Source: an uncultured Eubacteriales bacterium (GTDB taxonomy: Bacteria > Bacillota > Clostridia > Christensenellales > Aristaeellaceae). Taken from it: a DNA stretch of 64,000 bases. A program made the position numbers and the translations under genes. Location of the stretch: contig ONCV01000019.1 of the NCBI GenBank assembly GCA_900316415.1, forward strand, positions 1 to 64,000. Direction: 5' to 3'. Positions 50,219 to 58,277 of this stretch are shown piece by piece. Numbering within the stretch: position 1 is the stretch's first letter; each line of letters starts with the position of its first letter. The notes beneath the pieces were generated by a model. It was not told the DNA's origin. It did not search any database and worked only from the letters and a program-made list of their open reading frames with translations.

Positions 50219-51640
50219 ATGGAAGATGATTTTAAACTGATAGCGCCACACGTTAATCGGCTGCTCAGTTGTTATGAAGGATTTCAGAATCCGGAGCAAC
50301 CGGGTGCAGAATTGATGAAAGCATTGGATCCGCTGTTTAAAGCAATGGCGGACTTAGCTCCCTATGAAAAGAACGATGAAGCCAAGGGAATCTGGATTAT
50401 CGTTCCCCGGGGAGATATTACTGACTGGGGAGATTTTGAGAGCGAGAAGGAAGACGGAGAAGTAGAAAGCTATGAGGAGTTTGAACAGATCTGGCGTGAC
50501 TACTATCCGAATGAGACGGAATGGTATTTTGTTGGCATTTCAGAAAACAAGCCGGATTCCAATTGGAAATTCCGAGGACTTTCCGTTGCAAGCCGGAACC
50601 GGCACCATCTTGTGATCAATGCTGAGCTCAGAGAAGGAACCCGGGAAGAAACCTGGTATAAAGAGGAACCGGCGATTATACTCTGCAAGCTGATCCTTCC
50701 TGCCGTTGAGCACAGCATGGAACTGCTCCGGAAGGGCCTATACAACAAGATGGTCAAGGAGAACCTTCCTTATCAGCATCGTACGGGTGTTATTCCGCGA
50801 AAAGTCGAATGGGAGTATTACCCAGAAGCAAAAACCAATATATTTGAAGGCCTGTCGACCAATACATTCCTCGCTTTCAAGTCTTTTATCAAAGAAAACG
50901 ATAAAGAACATATTGGACGGATGAAAACCATGACTGCCAATGACTTCTTCAAAGCATGCGCAGCCGGATACCTTGCCTGCGGATATGAGGGAACAGATCT
51001 GACGCCTGCAGAGCAATACCTCAAACATGCGGATGGCAGGGATGAAGGCCTCACCGGTACCGGCCATGGCCTGAACGAAGGTCCTGGTATCGATTTTGAT
51101 GATCCCAAAGCATGGGATAACTGGTACTTTGATCGTAACCGATCTGGCGGGCACCCGTGGGAGGTTTGCCGAGGTGGAAACAGTACGCATATCGATCTTT
51201 ATGTCTGTCATGATGAGCATTACTTGGGCTACCTGCTGCGCTCAGGACAGATCACTGAAGAAGAATACAACCAGAGAATGGTTAATGCAGGATACTATTT
51301 TTCAGTCCGAGGGAAGTCTTGGGGACGGTCTGTGGAAGCGGTGAACTTCTTCGTTGCGATCCGGGAGGCGGGCTATCCCGTTATGCTGGAAGATGCCGAA
51401 GGAATTCTGGCGCGGTTCGAGGGAACGGATCTGATTGGCATCGTTCCAGCCAATTCCCCGACGCGTTATTGTGAAGACAGATTTCCTGCAAAATACGGAA
51501 CAATCCTGGACTTTATGCATGTGGACGAAGAGGACATGGAGAAATTCGGCGATCAGATTGAGTGGCTGCCAGTAGGTTCCGCGACGTTGATTGAAAAGGG
51601 AGAGGTTATCACAGATGGATCGCAGACAGAGACTGATTGA
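50219..51640 (+). CDS. Protein of unknown family (473 aa)
   Basis: This soluble, acidic protein has no signal peptide or membrane segment, and I do not recognise a family. Notable blocks are GIWIIVPRGDITDWGDFES, NWKFRGLSVASRNRHHLVINAE, a glycine-rich segment GRDEGLTGTGHGLNEGPGIDF and RSGGHPWEVCRGGNSTHIDL, which could form a catalytic pocket, and SVRGKSWGRSVEAVNFFVA. AGGAGG lies eight bases before the ATG. Its neighbours are phosphatases and acetyltransferases. It appears intact and under selection. Confidence 0.75.
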   Translation: MEDDFKLIAPHVNRLLSCYEGFQNPEQPGAELMKALDPLFKAMADLAPYEKNDEAKGIWIIVPRGDITDWGDFESEKEDGEVESYEEFEQIWRDYYPNETEWYFVGISENKPDSNWKFRGLSVASRNRHHLVINAELREGTREETWYKEEPAIILCKLILPAVEHSMELLRKGLYNKMVKENLPYQHRTGVIPRKVEWEYYPEAKTNIFEGLSTNTFLAFKSFIKENDKEHIGRMKTMTANDFFKACAAGYLACGYEGTDLTPAEQYLKHADGRDEGLTGTGHGLNEGPGIDFDDPKAWDNWYFDRNRSGGHPWEVCRGGNSTHIDLYVCHDEHYLGYLLRSGQITEEEYNQRMVNAGYYFSVRGKSWGRSVEAVNFFVAIREAGYPVMLEDAEGILARFEGTDLIGIVPANSPTRYCEDRFPAKYGTILDFMHVDEEDMEKFGDQIEWLPVGSATLIEKGEVITDGSQTETD

Positions 51641-51707
51641 AATATTTGAAGATAGACAGCATCGCGCATCTGATCAGCAAGAAGTACCAGTTATACAGGT
51701 GAAGTGA
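51615..51707 (+). other. Short frame between the 473-aa gene and the phosphatase
   Basis: A 30-codon frame starts MDRRQRLIEIFEDRQ, similar in style to the openings of TIGR02452/macro-domain-like proteins (IFEDT). Its TGA directly touches the next ATG at 51708. It may be a truncated relic or only a leader; no ribosome site is convincing. Confidence 0.25.
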
Positions 51708-52454
51708 ATGAAATATTATGTTACAGCAGACATCCATGGTTTTTTCACTCCGTTTATGAATGCCCTGAAAGCTTCTGGATACTTCGAGGACAATTGCGAA
51801 AAGAAACTGATCATCTGCGGAGATCTGTTTGATCGCGGGAAAGAGGCAAAGGAGCTTCAAGAATTCATCATGGAGAACAGAGCAGACCTGATTCTCATTC
51901 GGGGAAATCATGAAGACCTGTTTTGTGAAATGGTCGGTAAGGACCAGGGACTGGCTTATTATCATCATGTACAAAATGGCACCTATCAGACTGCACTGGC
52001 GTTGACCGGCTATGACGCCACCATGGCCAGAATCCGGCACTACGATTTCGCGGAGGCGGCCAGGATAACACCGTACTATGCGGAAATCATCCCGTCTATG
52101 CTCGACTTTTATGAGACTTCCCGGTATATCTTTGTTCATGGATGGATTCCATGCTTCGCGCATCCAATCTACAGTAAGATGAATGAATGGCGGACCGCTT
52201 CTCCAGAGGAGTGGGATCGGGCCAGATGGTTCAATGGCATGGATGCTGCTAAGGCCGGGGTGATCGAAGAAAGAAAGACCATCGTCTGTGGACACTGGCA
52301 TTGCTCCTATGGACACAGCAATTTTGAAGGGAAAGGTTCAGAATTCGGAGACGCCGCGGATTTTAGCCCATATTATGGAAATGGGATCATTGCGCTGGAT
52401 GCCTGCACAGGCCACAGTGGCCAGGTGAATGTGATTGTACTGGAAGATGAATAA
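51708..52454 (+). CDS. PP2A-like metallophosphatase
   Basis: This 248-aa protein has the phosphoprotein-phosphatase signature in order: TADIHGFFTPF, CGDLFDRGKEA, IRGNHEDLF, FVHGWIPC and VCGHWHCSYG. The order GDXXDRG/GNHE marks the PPP family, as in bacterial PrpA and phage lambda phosphatase, which act on phosphoproteins or 2',3'-cyclic ends. It is the last island gene before the right border. Confidence 0.88.
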   Translation: MKYYVTADIHGFFTPFMNALKASGYFEDNCEKKLIICGDLFDRGKEAKELQEFIMENRADLILIRGNHEDLFCEMVGKDQGLAYYHHVQNGTYQTALALTGYDATMARIRHYDFAEAARITPYYAEIIPSMLDFYETSRYIFVHGWIPCFAHPIYSKMNEWRTASPEEWDRARWFNGMDAAKAGVIEERKTIVCGHWHCSYGHSNFEGKGSEFGDAADFSPYYGNGIIALDACTGHSGQVNVIVLEDE

Positions 52455-52514
52455 ACGTAGCCCAGCCGGTACGCTGCCAGGGTGCTTTTCTGTTCTCCAC
52501 GCTTTCCGCAAGTG

Positions 52515-52543
52515 TGGAAAATCCGCCTCTGATATGGTACACT
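52515..52543 (+). promoter_or_regulatory. Possible promoter for the PTP gene, within the island end
   Basis: TGGAAA (52515-52520) and TACACT (52538-52543) are 17 bases apart. If real, the present phosphatase gene is expressed from a promoter brought by the island. Confidence 0.35.
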
Positions 52544-52590
52544 CACAAAGGTGGATTCGCTTCGCCGATGACCGTTGAACTATCTGACAC

Positions 52591-52629
52591 GGTAATAGAA
52601 CCTCAGATTTTTACTACCATTTGACTACC
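52591..52629. repeat. Island border repeat E (TTTTACTAC tandem)
   Basis: A degenerate left half, GGTAATAGAAC (52591-52601), and the tandem TTTTACTACCA TTTGACTACC (52609-52629) repeat the layout of the other borders, about 120 bases upstream of the phosphatase start. Confidence 0.75.
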
Positions 52630-52633
52630 ATCC

Positions 52634-52718
52634 ATTGCCGCAATTTGCCGCGATTTGCCGGGTTGGCCCGGATTTCCGGCAGAAATGTACGATTTTCCTA
52701 CTGCGCAAATCGCGGCAA
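52634..52718. repeat. Iterons and 14-bp inverted repeat at the right border
   Basis: Three tandem 10-bp units of ATTTGCCGCR type cover 52634-52661. TTGCCGCGATTTGC (52645-52658) recurs inverted and perfect as GCAAATCGCGGCAA (52705-52718). The same GCGGCAA core occurs at border A (36234) and in module end D (44665, 44740). Confidence 0.8.
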
Positions 52719-52747
52719 AACGTCGTCTTGTGAGGCATTGGAGGCCT

Positions 52748-53710
52748 ATGATTAAGATTTTGTTTATCTGCCACGGAAACATCTGCCGGAGCGCGGCGGC
52801 CAAAATGGTCTTCCGCCAGATGCTGCGGGAACGCGGAATCGGGGGAATTGCGGCGGATTCGGCGGCGGCGACCCGGGAAGAGATCGGGAATGATGTTTAT
52901 CCTCCGATGAAAAAGGCGCTGCGGGTCCGGGGATACGCATGCGAGCCACACGCGGCCCGCCAGACGACCCGGGCGGACTACGCCCGATATGACTTTCTGA
53001 TCGGCATGGACGGGGAGAACCTGGCGGATATGCGCCGAATCTACGGAGGCGATCCGGAGGGAAAAATCTCCCTGCTGAGGGACTGGGCCGGAGAAGCGGG
53101 GATGGAGATTGACGATCCCTGGTACACCCGGGATTTCCAGGGATCGCTTCGGCAGATTGAGGAAGGATGCGAAGGGCTGCTGAAGGCCCTCACGGCGAAG
53201 GGCGGCGCGGGAAAGCCGGAGGGCGGAGCCGGGGGAAGGGAAGTTCAGGCGGCGGTTCTTTCGGATACCCACGGGCTGCTTCGGCGGGACGTGGTGGCGG
53301 AGGTGCAGGACTGCACGCATATCCTTCACGCGGGGGACATCGTCCGGGAGACGGACCTGGATGAGCTGAGGCTGTACGGTTCGATCTACGCGGTCCGGGG
53401 CAATAACGATCTCTGGACGGAGGGGCTGCGGGATCTGGCGGGAACGCTGCGGTTTGAGATCGCGGGCGTCTCCTTCCTGATGACGCATGACCGGCGGGAT
53501 GTTCCGCGCAGCCTGGAGGGCGTGCAGGCGGTGATCTGCGGCCACACCCACCGCTACAGCGAGGAATGGCTGGACGGAAGGCTCTGGCTGAATCCGGGCA
53601 GCTGCGGAAGGGCCCGGTGGGGCGGGGAGGTTACGATGGCGAAGCTGACATTGCGGGACGGGAAGATTCAGCGGGTCCGCAGGATCGTGTTCCCGGAATC
53701 CGAGCCCTGA
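52748..53710 (+). CDS. Low-molecular-weight protein tyrosine phosphatase fused to a YfcE-type phosphodiesterase
   Basis: This 320-aa protein has two enzymes in one chain. Residues 1-145 are a LMW-PTP with the P-loop CHGNICRS (C8 to R14) and the general-acid aspartate in EIDDPW. Residues about 163-320 are a YfcE/MJ0936 metallophosphodiesterase with SDTHG, HAGDIV, VRGNNDLW, MTHDRRD and CGHTHRYS. A Gly/Lys-rich linker joins them. The first ten codons and leader are repeated at 36159, 44773 and in part at 46631, showing that this 5' end was the insertion site. Downstream are sbcD and sbcC. Confidence 0.9.
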   Translation: MIKILFICHGNICRSAAAKMVFRQMLRERGIGGIAADSAAATREEIGNDVYPPMKKALRVRGYACEPHAARQTTRADYARYDFLIGMDGENLADMRRIYGGDPEGKISLLRDWAGEAGMEIDDPWYTRDFQGSLRQIEEGCEGLLKALTAKGGAGKPEGGAGGREVQAAVLSDTHGLLRRDVVAEVQDCTHILHAGDIVRETDLDELRLYGSIYAVRGNNDLWTEGLRDLAGTLRFEIAGVSFLMTHDRRDVPRSLEGVQAVICGHTHRYSEEWLDGRLWLNPGSCGRARWGGEVTMAKLTLRDGKIQRVRRIVFPESEP

Positions 53711-53783
53711 GCGGGACGAACCGTCCCTCGGGAGAAGGGCCGGGCCGGCACAGAAAAAGACATCAGAAAGGGAAGAGACGGAT

Positions 53784-55031
53784 ATGAAATTTCTGCATCT
53801 GGCGGATCTGCACCTGGGGAAATCCATCTACGGAACCTCCCTGATCGATTCCGGGGATCAGAAGGTCTGGGTGGAGCGCTTTCTGGAAATGGCGGAGCGG
53901 GTGAAGCCGGACGCCGTGGTGATGGCCGGGGATGTGTACGACCGGGGGCTGCCTCCGGGACGGGCCGCCCAGCTGCTGAACCGGCTGGTGACCTTGCTGG
54001 CGGACCGGGGAATCTCCGTGTTCATGACGGCGGGCAACCATGATTCCGTCTATCACCTATCTTTTCTCAGCCAGCTGTTGGAAGCCCGGGATGTGTATAT
54101 CTCGAAGCCGCTGGAGCAATCCCCGGAGCTGGTTCACAGGACGCTGGAGGACGGGAACGGCCCCGTCACCTTCTGGCTGCTGCCCTATCTCTATCCGGCG
54201 ATGGCGGCCCAGGCGCTGGGGGACGCGCAAATCCGGGACTATGACGACGCGGTCCGGAAGATCCTGGCGGTCCAGCCGGTGGACTTCCGGCAGCGCAACG
54301 TGCTGATCGCCCACCAGAACGTGACGGCGAACGGGCAGGAGGCGGAGCGGGGCGGATCGGAATCCATGGTCGGCGGGGTCGGCCAGGTGGACTACACCGC
54401 CTTCGACGGATTCGACTACGTGGCGCTGGGGCATATCCATTCCTCCTATCCGGTCGGCCGGGAGACCATCCGGTATGCCGGCTCCCCCCTGGCGTATCAT
54501 TTCAACGAAACCCGGCAGCCGCAGAAGGGCCCGCTGCTGGTCACCCTGCCGGAAAAGGGCGGGGAGATCCGGATCGAACGGATGGAAATCGAACCCCTGC
54601 ACCGGATGCGGGAGATCCGGGGAACCTACGACGAAATTCGGGCGGAGGCGGCGCATCCCCGGGAGAACGAATATCTGAAAATCACCCTGACGGACCGGCG
54701 GATCTCGCCTCCGATCGCCGATTATTTGCATGAGACGGCGCGGGCGCACGGGAGCACGGTGCTGGAGCTGAGCTCGGAATACAATGCCTTCACCGGGGAC
54801 GCGGTGCTTTCCGGCACGCGGGAGATGCGGGAAAAGCCGGTGGAGGCGCTGTTTGCTGACTTCTATCAGGAGCGGAACAGCGGCGTGGAAGCGGACGAGC
54901 GGGATATGGAGCTGATGACCCTGGTGGGCGGGATGACCCGGGACGCGGCGCCGGGACAGCGGGAGCCGGAGGAGAAGGATTTCCGAAGGATCCTGGACTT
55001 CGTGAAGGAACAGGAGGCGGGCCGGAAATGA
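53784..55031 (+). CDS. sbcD: Exonuclease SbcD
   Basis: This 415-aa Mre11-type nuclease has LHLADLHLGK, VMAGDVYDRG, TAGNHDS, LIAHQNV and ALGHIHSS, which bind two manganese ions, and a C-terminal capping domain. With SbcC it cleaves hairpins and trims DNA ends. Its TGA overlaps the sbcC ATG (ATGA). GGGAAGAG precedes the start. Confidence 0.95.
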   Translation: MKFLHLADLHLGKSIYGTSLIDSGDQKVWVERFLEMAERVKPDAVVMAGDVYDRGLPPGRAAQLLNRLVTLLADRGISVFMTAGNHDSVYHLSFLSQLLEARDVYISKPLEQSPELVHRTLEDGNGPVTFWLLPYLYPAMAAQALGDAQIRDYDDAVRKILAVQPVDFRQRNVLIAHQNVTANGQEAERGGSESMVGGVGQVDYTAFDGFDYVALGHIHSSYPVGRETIRYAGSPLAYHFNETRQPQKGPLLVTLPEKGGEIRIERMEIEPLHRMREIRGTYDEIRAEAAHPRENEYLKITLTDRRISPPIADYLHETARAHGSTVLELSSEYNAFTGDAVLSGTREMREKPVEALFADFYQERNSGVEADERDMELMTLVGGMTRDAAPGQREPEEKDFRRILDFVKEQEAGRK

Positions 55032-58000
55032 GACCGATGGTGCTGACGATGAAAGCCTTTGGGTCCTACGCGGAGGAAGCGGTCATCCGGTTCAGCGATT
55101 TCCGCTCGGGGCTGTTTCTGATCTCCGGGGAGACCGGGGCGGGAAAAACCATGATCTTCGACGCGATTTCCTTCGCCCTGTACGGAAAGACCAGCGGCGG
55201 CGAACGGGACGCGCTGCGGATGCACTGCGACCGGGTCAGCCTTTCGGAGGACACGGTGGTGACCCTCCGCTTTCTGCAGAACGGGCGGGAGTACCGGGCC
55301 GAAAGAAAGCTCCGCTTTCCGAGAAAGCGCGGCACGGCGAACGAATACGGCGAGGCGCGGCAGGAAGCGCTGCTCATCGAACCGGACGGCGTCACTGTTC
55401 AGGGGCAGGACCGGGTGAACGCCCGGTGCACGGAGCTGCTGGGCATGGATGTGGAACAGTTCCGGAAGATCGTGATGCTGGCCCAGGGCGAATTCCGGGA
55501 ATTTCTGCAGGCGAACAGCGACCGGAAGGGGGAGATCCTGGGCCGGCTGTTTGACAACACGGCCTTCATCCGGTATCAGAATCTGCTGGCCGGCGCCAGG
55601 AGCCTGCTTCTGGAGGAGCGCAGGGGAAATCAGGAGAAGCTGATGCGCCTGATCGAGGATGGCTTTCCGGAGGAGGAGCGGATTCAATACCATCCGGAGA
55701 ACCCGGACTTTCTCGAGCGGCTGGAAGCGCTGGCGGAGCAGGACCGGGAACGGATGGCGGAGCTGGAGAGGGAGAAAAGCGGCATCCAGGAGGCGCTGCA
55801 GAAGCTGAGCCTGGCCTACGGCGCAGCGGAGGGCGTCAACCGCGATCTCGATCAGCTGCGGCAGAAAAGGGAACGGCAGGCGGAGCTGGCGGGACGGGAG
55901 CCGGAAATCCGGAGACGGGAGGCGGAGATCCGAACCGTCTCCTCCGTGCTGCACGCGGTGCAGCCCAAAATCGACGCGGAACGCCGGGCGGAAGCGGCGC
56001 TGCGGAAGACGGAGGGAGAGATCCGGACGCTGGAGGGAGCGCTGGGAGAAAACCGGGAAAAGCTGCAGGCGGCCCGGGAGGCGACGGAGGCGGACCGGGA
56101 GCCCCTGGCGCGGGCGGAAGAGCTGAAAAAGGACATCCATCTGCTGAACGAACAGCTGCCGCGGTACCGGACGCTGGAGGAGAAAACGGAGACGCAGCGC
56201 CGGGCGGAGCAGGCGGAACGGGATGCCCGGGTGGGCCGGGAGGAGGCGGAGGAGCGGCAGCGGGCCCTGCGGGGCGAACAGGACGAAATCGCCGCCGCCC
56301 TGGAGAAACTGAAGGAGATTGACCATCAGGTCAGCGCCCTGGAGGAAGCGGACCGGATCCAGCGGCAGGCGATGGAAACCCTGACCGGGAAGGACGGAAT
56401 CATCGAAAGCTTCCGCGAAATCCGGAAGGAAGAGGAACGGATCGGCGGGGAAGCCCGGAAGCAGCAGGAGATGGCGCAGCGGGCCGCGGAAGCGGAAACC
56501 CGGCGGCACACGCTGTATCAGCGGTTTGTGGCCGGGCAGGCGGGCCTGCTGGCGGAGACGCTGCGCCGGGAAATCGGGGAGCGCGGTGAGGCGGCGTGCC
56601 CGGTCTGCGGCGCGGTTCATACGAAGGAAGGGGAAGCGCGCTTTGCCCCCCTGGAGGAGGGAACCCCCCGGGAGGAGGAAGTACGGGAGGCGGAGAATGC
56701 CTGGAACCGGGCGGAGAAGGACCGCAGGGAGCAGGAGGACCGGCTCCGGCAGGCCATCAGCCTTCTGGAGGGAAGAAAGAACGGGCTGCTGCGGAAGGCG
56801 GATCCCCTGTTTCCGGGATGCGGATGGGAAACGATCAGCGCGGAGGGCTTCCTGACCCGGGCGGAACGGGAAGGACGGCAGAAGGCGGAGCAGGCGGCCG
56901 CGGAGCTGCGGCAGGCGCGGGAGCGGCAGACCCGCCGGAACAATCTGGCGCACCTGCAGGAGGTCAACCGGAAGCAGCTGGAGGAGCTGGAGAAGCAGAT
57001 CGAAGCCCGGAAGGGGGAGGAGGCCAGCCAGCAGGCCGCCCTGGCCGCCGCCCGGAGCGCCGCGGAGGAGCTGCGCAGAACCCTGACGCTGGAATCCGCC
57101 GGGGAGGCGGAGCGCCGGATCCGGGAATGGACGGGACAGCTGGAGCAGCTGCAGCGGCAGATCGAACTCCACGCGAAGGCGGAACGGGACGCCCGGGAGG
57201 CGCTTTCCGCCACGGAGGGAGCGCTGGAGGGAAAGCGCAGGGAGCTTCCCGACCTGGGCGCGGCGTGGGAGCAGGCCCGGGAGGAGACGCAGCTTTCCCT
57301 GGAGAAGAACGGCTTCCGCAGCGCCGACGAGGCCGCGGCGGCGCTGGCCCCCCTCGAAGGGGAGGATGGGGAGAAATGGCTGCAGGCCCAGATCCGGGCC
57401 GTTCATGACTGGGAAAGCGAGCTCAAGGCAACCGGGGAACAGATTGCGGAGCTGGAGGAGCGCACCCGGGGGAAAAGCCATACCGATCTTCAAGCCCTGG
57501 AAAACAGCATCGCGGAAAGAAAGCGCGGGCAGCGGGAGGCGGACGAGCGGTACAGCGCCGGCGACAGCCGGATGAAAGCGCATCGGAACCTCCTGGAGAA
57601 GGCCCGGGAATACCGGGAGGCCCTGGCCTCCACGGACGGGGCCTGGGAGCGGCTGAACGCCCTGGGCACCCTGGCCGTCGGAAGCACCGGGGAGGGCGGA
57701 AAGATCAGCTTTGACCGATACGTCATGGGGGCGGTGTTCCGGGAAATCCTCGAAATGGCCAACCGGCGGATCGACATCATGAGCGGCGGCCGGTATGAGC
57801 TGATCCACAAGCGGGAGGCGGACCGGAAAAACGGAAAGGCCGGGCTGGAGATCGAGGTGCGGGATACCGCCACGGGCAAAAACCGGCCCTCGTCCCTGTT
57901 GTCCGGCGGGGAGGGCTTTTACGCGTCGCTGGCGCTGGCTCTGGGCCTCTCCGACGTGGTGCAGATGCATGCCGGCGGGCAGAAGCTGGACGCGCTGTTC

Positions 58001-58186
58001 ATTGACGAGGGCTTCGGAACGCTGAGCCCGGACGTGCTGGACAAGGCCCTGGAGGTGCTGGGCCAGCTGTCCGCGGGGGACCGGCTGGTGGGGATCATCT
58101 CCCATGTGGACAAGCTGGACGAGAGCATTCCCCAGAAGCTGCGGGTCACCTGCGACGAAACCGGAAGCCACGTGCATCCGGAATAA
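55028..58186 (+). CDS. sbcC: Exonuclease subunit SbcC (Rad50-type ATPase)
   Basis: This 1052-aa SMC-like ATPase has Walker A SGETGAGKTMIFDA near residue 35, long Glu/Arg/Ala-rich coiled coils on both sides of a zinc hook (CPVCG, about residue 523), then the signature SSLLSGGEGFYASLALALGLSD and Walker B ALFIDEGFGTLS near the end. It partners SbcD. Translational coupling is shown by the four-base overlap. Confidence 0.95.
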   Translation: MRPMVLTMKAFGSYAEEAVIRFSDFRSGLFLISGETGAGKTMIFDAISFALYGKTSGGERDALRMHCDRVSLSEDTVVTLRFLQNGREYRAERKLRFPRKRGTANEYGEARQEALLIEPDGVTVQGQDRVNARCTELLGMDVEQFRKIVMLAQGEFREFLQANSDRKGEILGRLFDNTAFIRYQNLLAGARSLLLEERRGNQEKLMRLIEDGFPEEERIQYHPENPDFLERLEALAEQDRERMAELEREKSGIQEALQKLSLAYGAAEGVNRDLDQLRQKRERQAELAGREPEIRRREAEIRTVSSVLHAVQPKIDAERRAEAALRKTEGEIRTLEGALGENREKLQAAREATEADREPLARAEELKKDIHLLNEQLPRYRTLEEKTETQRRAEQAERDARVGREEAEERQRALRGEQDEIAAALEKLKEIDHQVSALEEADRIQRQAMETLTGKDGIIESFREIRKEEERIGGEARKQQEMAQRAAEAETRRHTLYQRFVAGQAGLLAETLRREIGERGEAACPVCGAVHTKEGEARFAPLEEGTPREEEVREAENAWNRAEKDRREQEDRLRQAISLLEGRKNGLLRKADPLFPGCGWETISAEGFLTRAEREGRQKAEQAAAELRQARERQTRRNNLAHLQEVNRKQLEELEKQIEARKGEEASQQAALAAARSAAEELRRTLTLESAGEAERRIREWTGQLEQLQRQIELHAKAERDAREALSATEGALEGKRRELPDLGAAWEQAREETQLSLEKNGFRSADEAAAALAPLEGEDGEKWLQAQIRAVHDWESELKATGEQIAELEERTRGKSHTDLQALENSIAERKRGQREADERYSAGDSRMKAHRNLLEKAREYREALASTDGAWERLNALGTLAVGSTGEGGKISFDRYVMGAVFREILEMANRRIDIMSGGRYELIHKREADRKNGKAGLEIEVRDTATGKNRPSSLLSGGEGFYASLALALGLSDVVQMHAGGQKLDALFIDEGFGTLSPDVLDKALEVLGQLSAGDRLVGIISHVDKLDESIPQKLRVTCDETGSHVHPE

Positions 58187-58226
58187 GGGCGGGGAGGACG
58201 GTGCCGTTCTCCCGCCAAATACAGAA

Positions 58227-58252
58227 GGGGCGGAGGGTTTTCCCTCCGCCCC
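58227..58252. terminator. Strong hairpin between convergent sbcC and MATE genes
   Basis: GGGGCGGAGGG and CCCTCCGCCCC pair perfectly around TTTT. Neither side has a T run (minus side CTTCTGTATTTGG), so it may stop transcription only partly. Confidence 0.5.
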
Positions 58253-58277
58253 TGCGGATATCGGCGCGCCACGGAAC

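Noticed and set aside
36263..52629. TTTTACTAC arrays as a CRISPR or satellite array
   Set aside because: The units are only 11 bp, occur in pairs, and are kilobases apart without spacers of constant length.
54866..58177. Very long open frame on the minus strand opposite sbcD/sbcC
   Set aside because: It mirrors the codons of the Glu/Arg-rich SbcC coiled coil in GC-rich DNA; its translation is low-complexity Arg/Leu/Pro with no family motif or ribosome site.
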